NCBI RefSeq assembly: GCF_050436995.1
Contig: NC_134747.1
Span: 999,501 to 1,063,500, forward strand
Length of the DNA stretch: 64,000 nucleotides
Direction of reading: 5' to 3'
From: Anticarsia gemmatalis
Lineage: Eukaryota > Arthropoda > Insecta > Lepidoptera > Erebidae
Below the pieces are notes generated by a model, which saw only the letters and a program-made list of their open reading frames with translations, was not told the origin of the DNA and did no database searches. Shown one piece after another: positions 60,378 through 64,000 of this stretch (the first letter of the stretch is position 1; each line of letters begins with the position of its first letter). The position numbers were made by a program, and so were the translations under genes.

Positions 60378-61726
60378 GGCTGAATAACACTTAACTCACT
60401 GATCAACTACACAATAGAATAGAAGTCTGTAATGTGCCTTACTATGTTAATTGTTAAGTAATTACCGAAAAGTGCCATTTATATCTGTATTCATAACAAA
60501 GGCTGAATCTTCATTGTCATGACAAATAGAACATACTAGAATGTGTGTAGAAAAAGTTATTATTGAGTTTAAAATTATTAGAAAATTTTAACTTACCTTA
60601 ATTATAAAAATAGTGCAATAATTTTCTCTTTTTTTGTCAAATGGATTATGGTCAATTTGTAAGCATTATTGTTAACAAATTGAGCCAAAAGAAACAAATC
60701 AATTAAAAAATTTGTAATTATTGACTATTTTAATAAGTAAGCAAGTAGCTATTCAATAAATTGAAAATTCTATAGGAATATTTATAATATTCTCAGTTTT
60801 AGAACGAACCTTTCATAATATGAATAAGCATAAAAAGTTTGATTGATTGATTTTGGACCCCTAAAGCTTATTCAAAGAGGCTATGTAAATAATATAGGTA
60901 CTTAATACTAATACTCCGTGTATATAGAGTACTTAATATTGCACCAGTATTGCTATCTTAATTGTACATAATAGTTAGTACTTTAGTTGTTAACTATTAG
61001 AATATATTAACAAACATTTTGTAAAGTTATTTAGCGAGAATTGACTAAAATTTGTACTTGAAATAAGTTAAATACTGTCTAGTATCATTAAAAATATATC
61101 TGGCCAATAAAAATCGCAAAGGCAAAGCGACTCTCGCTTTTACCACCAAAGGCTTCGCTTATCTATCTTGCTAAGAAAAATCTCAAGATTTTTTTATTAC
61201 GAAATAAAATAGTAATTCTCGCTAAATATACTATGTAATGTCAACATTTTTATTAGAAAGTTTTGTACTTATTGTCATCAAGACATCATACAATTTGGCT
61301 TTATCTTATGTACGAATAATAATAAATAACATTGTTGGTGGTTGCTCGGAAATAGACGAAATCACAACAGAATAGTAGCCGAATGGTTTTTGCAACAACA
61401 TTAGTTACAGTTAACAACATAAGTTGAAATGGATTTTTCTTCAATTTTTTCTGCATCAGGATTGAACAATTAGAATTTGCATTTAAATGTAGTCACTAGT
61501 GTAACAATACAATAGAAATAGTATTGTTTATATTGTACGTAATTAGTTATTAACAAAGTTTTAATGATCACTAAAAGATTTCCTTCTTGAAAGATTGAAA
61601 AGCGAAAAGATACGCCTTTAGTACGCACTCGCCGTATACGTCGTTATAACGCATACATTCTTGCCCGTTAGTATGTCATATACGTACACTATACGTTAAA
61701 CCCAGTATTAACGCAAAAACTGTATT

Positions 61727-61896
61727 AGGGTCGGTTCACAGCTGACGGAAGATGCGTCGAGCGTGTCTTATTTAGTATGGGCTAATAATCTATACCGACG
61801 CTTAATCGGTCGAGTGTTTTTCTATGTATTTGTCTGTTCTCGCGTTACGCGACCGAAAATACGCGGTGTATGTTCCGTCAGATATGAACCGGCCCT
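61727..61896. mobile_element. MITE in the laminin 3' region
   Basis: 170 bp. AGGGTCGGTTCACAGCTGAC at left and the complement of the right end (AGGGCCGGTTCATATCTGAC) agree at most positions, and TATT flanks both sides. No coding capacity. Confidence 0.6.
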
Positions 61897-62101
61897 TATT
61901 TTGATGTCTAATGTTATACCACTGCGTACAGTACTTATGTAAATAAATAAATAGGGATCAGCTTTAATAGTTACGAGCGATTCTGTCACAAAATATAATA
62001 ATTTATTTAATAAAATCGTGTTCAGTAGTATAATTGTATGTACATAAATAAGTCACTGTATATAGAATACATATTTATTATATCTGCTTTTCAGAGGAAG
62101 A

Positions 62102-62137
62102 AATAAAAGCCCACTTTGGCAATAAAAAACATTTATT
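62102..62137. terminator. AATAAA hexamers facing both ways
   Basis: AATAAA on + at 62102-62107 and 62121-62126, and on the minus strand at 62137-62132, within 36 bases. This could be a shared poly(A) region for convergent genes or a chance AT-rich cluster. Confidence 0.3.
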
Positions 62138-63692
62138 TCTTTTTTTCAATTCTTACATCTCTGCTTACGTAAAATGAAAGTTTGATACTAAACTACGTGC
62201 TTTTAGTATTAAAATTACATTTTTAGTAAGTTATCTTAGACCTGCTACGCGATTGACTCGTTTGTGAATCAATTATACGTTAAATGTTTAAAATATCAAG
62301 TCGTTCGACTCAGTCGTGTAGCAGGCGACACCTGGAATCAAACTCCCGACAATACCCTCCGCTTTCCTTCACCTAGCCAGTTCTTACAATCGATCAACGA
62401 ATAGTAAAAACTAAATCGACCAACGCAGTTAGACGATTTATATTCATATCGAATTCGACTGCAAGTTACATAGCCACAACACTGGGCAACTCATTGCCAG
62501 CTTTTTTTCATAATATTTTATTATTATTTATTTACTCTGGCGACGCAGAATTGATGAGATGTCTAATTGCTCTATGACTATCAGTGTGGCTATTTGACTA
62601 AATTGGATAGATATATTAGCAAGTTTATAGTGTTGTACTTGAGTTAGTAGAAAGAATATGTTTTTTGTTATAGCAACACTGATAGTTATAGATCTAAGGT
62701 ACAGCAATGATATTGTCCAGCAGACATGTTATACTTAAAATAGTCTGAATACTAAATTCTAACAAAAAGAAAGACACTGCATTTCATTTTATACACTAAC
62801 TACACCTACTCGGCGTTTACTGTTATCATGGACATTTCACATAAATTGACTCCATATACATATAGTTTAGTTATACATGCATATAACTGAAATTATAAAA
62901 TCTTTGGACTAAAACAAGCACAATAAAAAAATTATAAAACGTCTAAAAAATTAAGAAATAATTTGATATTGCATTTACCTTGCCAGACGAAAAAATACTA
63001 TACTTTTCTACCATTTAAAACTAATAATAAAATCACATTTTTAAAAATGTTACTGTATTATGAATGGAATAGTTTTGTGAGGATATAATATAGTTATTTT
63101 TAACTATTATGGCCGAAAGAACGATGGCGTAAATGAATTAATATTATTGGAGAAATGATACATTAGAAACACACTTCTACAGTAGCTAATAAGTGAATCG
63201 TGTAAAATATATTATTACAATTACAAATTAATTGTCACGAATATTTAATTATACCAATATTTTATAATAATACGTGTAATCATTATATAATGGAAAAAAT
63301 CAGGTATTTTTTTGATAATTTTGAGCAAATTCAACTATACACTATTTGCCCGCTAATAACTAAAATTGCAATATATTGGAGTACGCAATGATAACTGAAT
63401 TTAGATAACAATACTTTGACCAGAAATTAAAATGGACAATAAGACAAACTAATTTTATAAACGAAAACTTATCTGGTCAATTTAAAATAAAAATACAAGA
63501 TTGACAACAAAAATCAGTCAGTTTATAAAAATGCCTGATTTCCATAGCCTTTTTTTGGTCATAAATGGACGATACAATAACGATGAGGGGGTAGGCAGAG
63601 TGACCAGCGCCACGGGCGAGTGAGTGAATGCGACGCAAACAATGTATAACTGTCTTCTATTATATATTTTTTGTTTATTATATATTTACTAC
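62138..63692. other. AT-rich intergenic DNA
   Basis: No coding pattern. A tRNA B-box-like GTTTGATTCC lies on the minus strand near 62330-62345, possibly a SINE trace. GC rises only at 63585-63640. Confidence 0.4.
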
Positions 63693-63720
63693 CTTCGCCG
63701 ATACTCAGCGCGGCTGCCAT
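63693..63720 (-). CDS. Possible small minus-strand exon of a neighbouring gene
   Basis: On the minus strand, TGTTTCAG is followed by ATGGCAGCCGCGCTGAGTAT and on to a GTAGTA donor. This would be a 28-base exon starting MAAALSIGE. Read through without splicing it gives a 53-codon frame. No further exon to the left could be supported. It may be chance. Confidence 0.2.
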
Positions 63721-64000
63721 CTGAAACATTGACAAATGTAATTAGAAACTGATGATATATTAATTGATGTTCTTAGATTTTGAACACATTCAGTGCCCAG
63801 AACCCGATTACCGAGTAATAGATTGTTAAGCCGACAGTATTTTACCGACATTTTTTTTATTTATTCAACTAGAAATAAGCGATGAAGTCAGACTTATCGC
63901 GAGAATATCAACATCAATGCCATGCCATGTGAATTGTCTTCTAATTCTATATATTCTTTTCTTCAATTTCCCATAAATTCTGGTATATATATATCGTAGC

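Larger units (their letters stand above)
59954..62130 (+). other. Laminin 3' UTR and downstream AT-rich DNA
   Basis: AT-rich sequence after the stop with no coding pattern. AATAAA occurs at 60372, 61106, 61203 and 62102. Which one is used cannot be told from sequence. The first gives a 3' UTR of about 430 bases and the last about 2.2 kb. A 170-bp MITE-like element lies at 61727-61896. Confidence 0.6.

Overview
The window looks like nuclear DNA of a moth (Lepidoptera, probably a noctuid-type genome). It is AT-rich, its genes are spread over many small GT-AG exons, and its introns hold repeats typical of moths: a Lep1-type Helitron, tRNA-headed SINEs, LINE 3' ends, and MITEs. The organism call is an inference from repeat content and gene structure. 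No prokaryotic or viral gene was recognised.

The main gene is the 3' part of a laminin alpha subunit on the + strand, 33 exons from 28434 to 59953. I checked reading frame and splice phase across all 32 internal introns. They join into one open frame of 2157 residues ending in a TAG. The order is: laminin EGF-like (LE) repeats, one L4 domain, about three more LE repeats, a coiled-coil region of about 560 residues, then five laminin G (LG) domains. Only about three LE repeats lie between the L4 domain and the coiled coil. That is the arrangement of alpha-1/alpha-2 type chains, so I call it the wing blister (wb) type rather than the LanA (alpha-3/5) type. The N-terminal part of the protein (LN domain and earlier LE repeats) lies upstream of the window.

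Layout: 1-28433 is intron sequence with no exon I can support. It holds mobile-element remains and a few candidate regulatory islands. 28434-39296 encodes LE repeats and the L4 domain. 39297-45278 is a 6-kb intron that contains a complete, antisense, secreted carboxylesterase gene (three exons, 521 residues, intact Ser-Glu-His triad, TATA box and poly(A) signal). 45279-46112 encodes the last LE repeats, 46465-50282 the coiled coil, and 50671-59953 LG1-LG5. 59954-64000 is 3' UTR and intergenic DNA with one MITE, plus a doubtful minus-strand exon near 63.7 kb.

The laminin alpha chain joins a beta and a gamma chain through its coiled coil and binds integrins and other receptors through its LG domains in basement membranes. 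The esterase is an unrelated nested gene. The most notable items are the nested esterase with an unusual GESYGG nucleophile elbow, a 5S-rRNA-derived SINE flanked by a perfect 16-bp target-site duplication, a perfect 28-bp hairpin inside a MITE, a hAT-type MITE with 8-bp duplications, and strong base-composition differences between exons of the one laminin gene.
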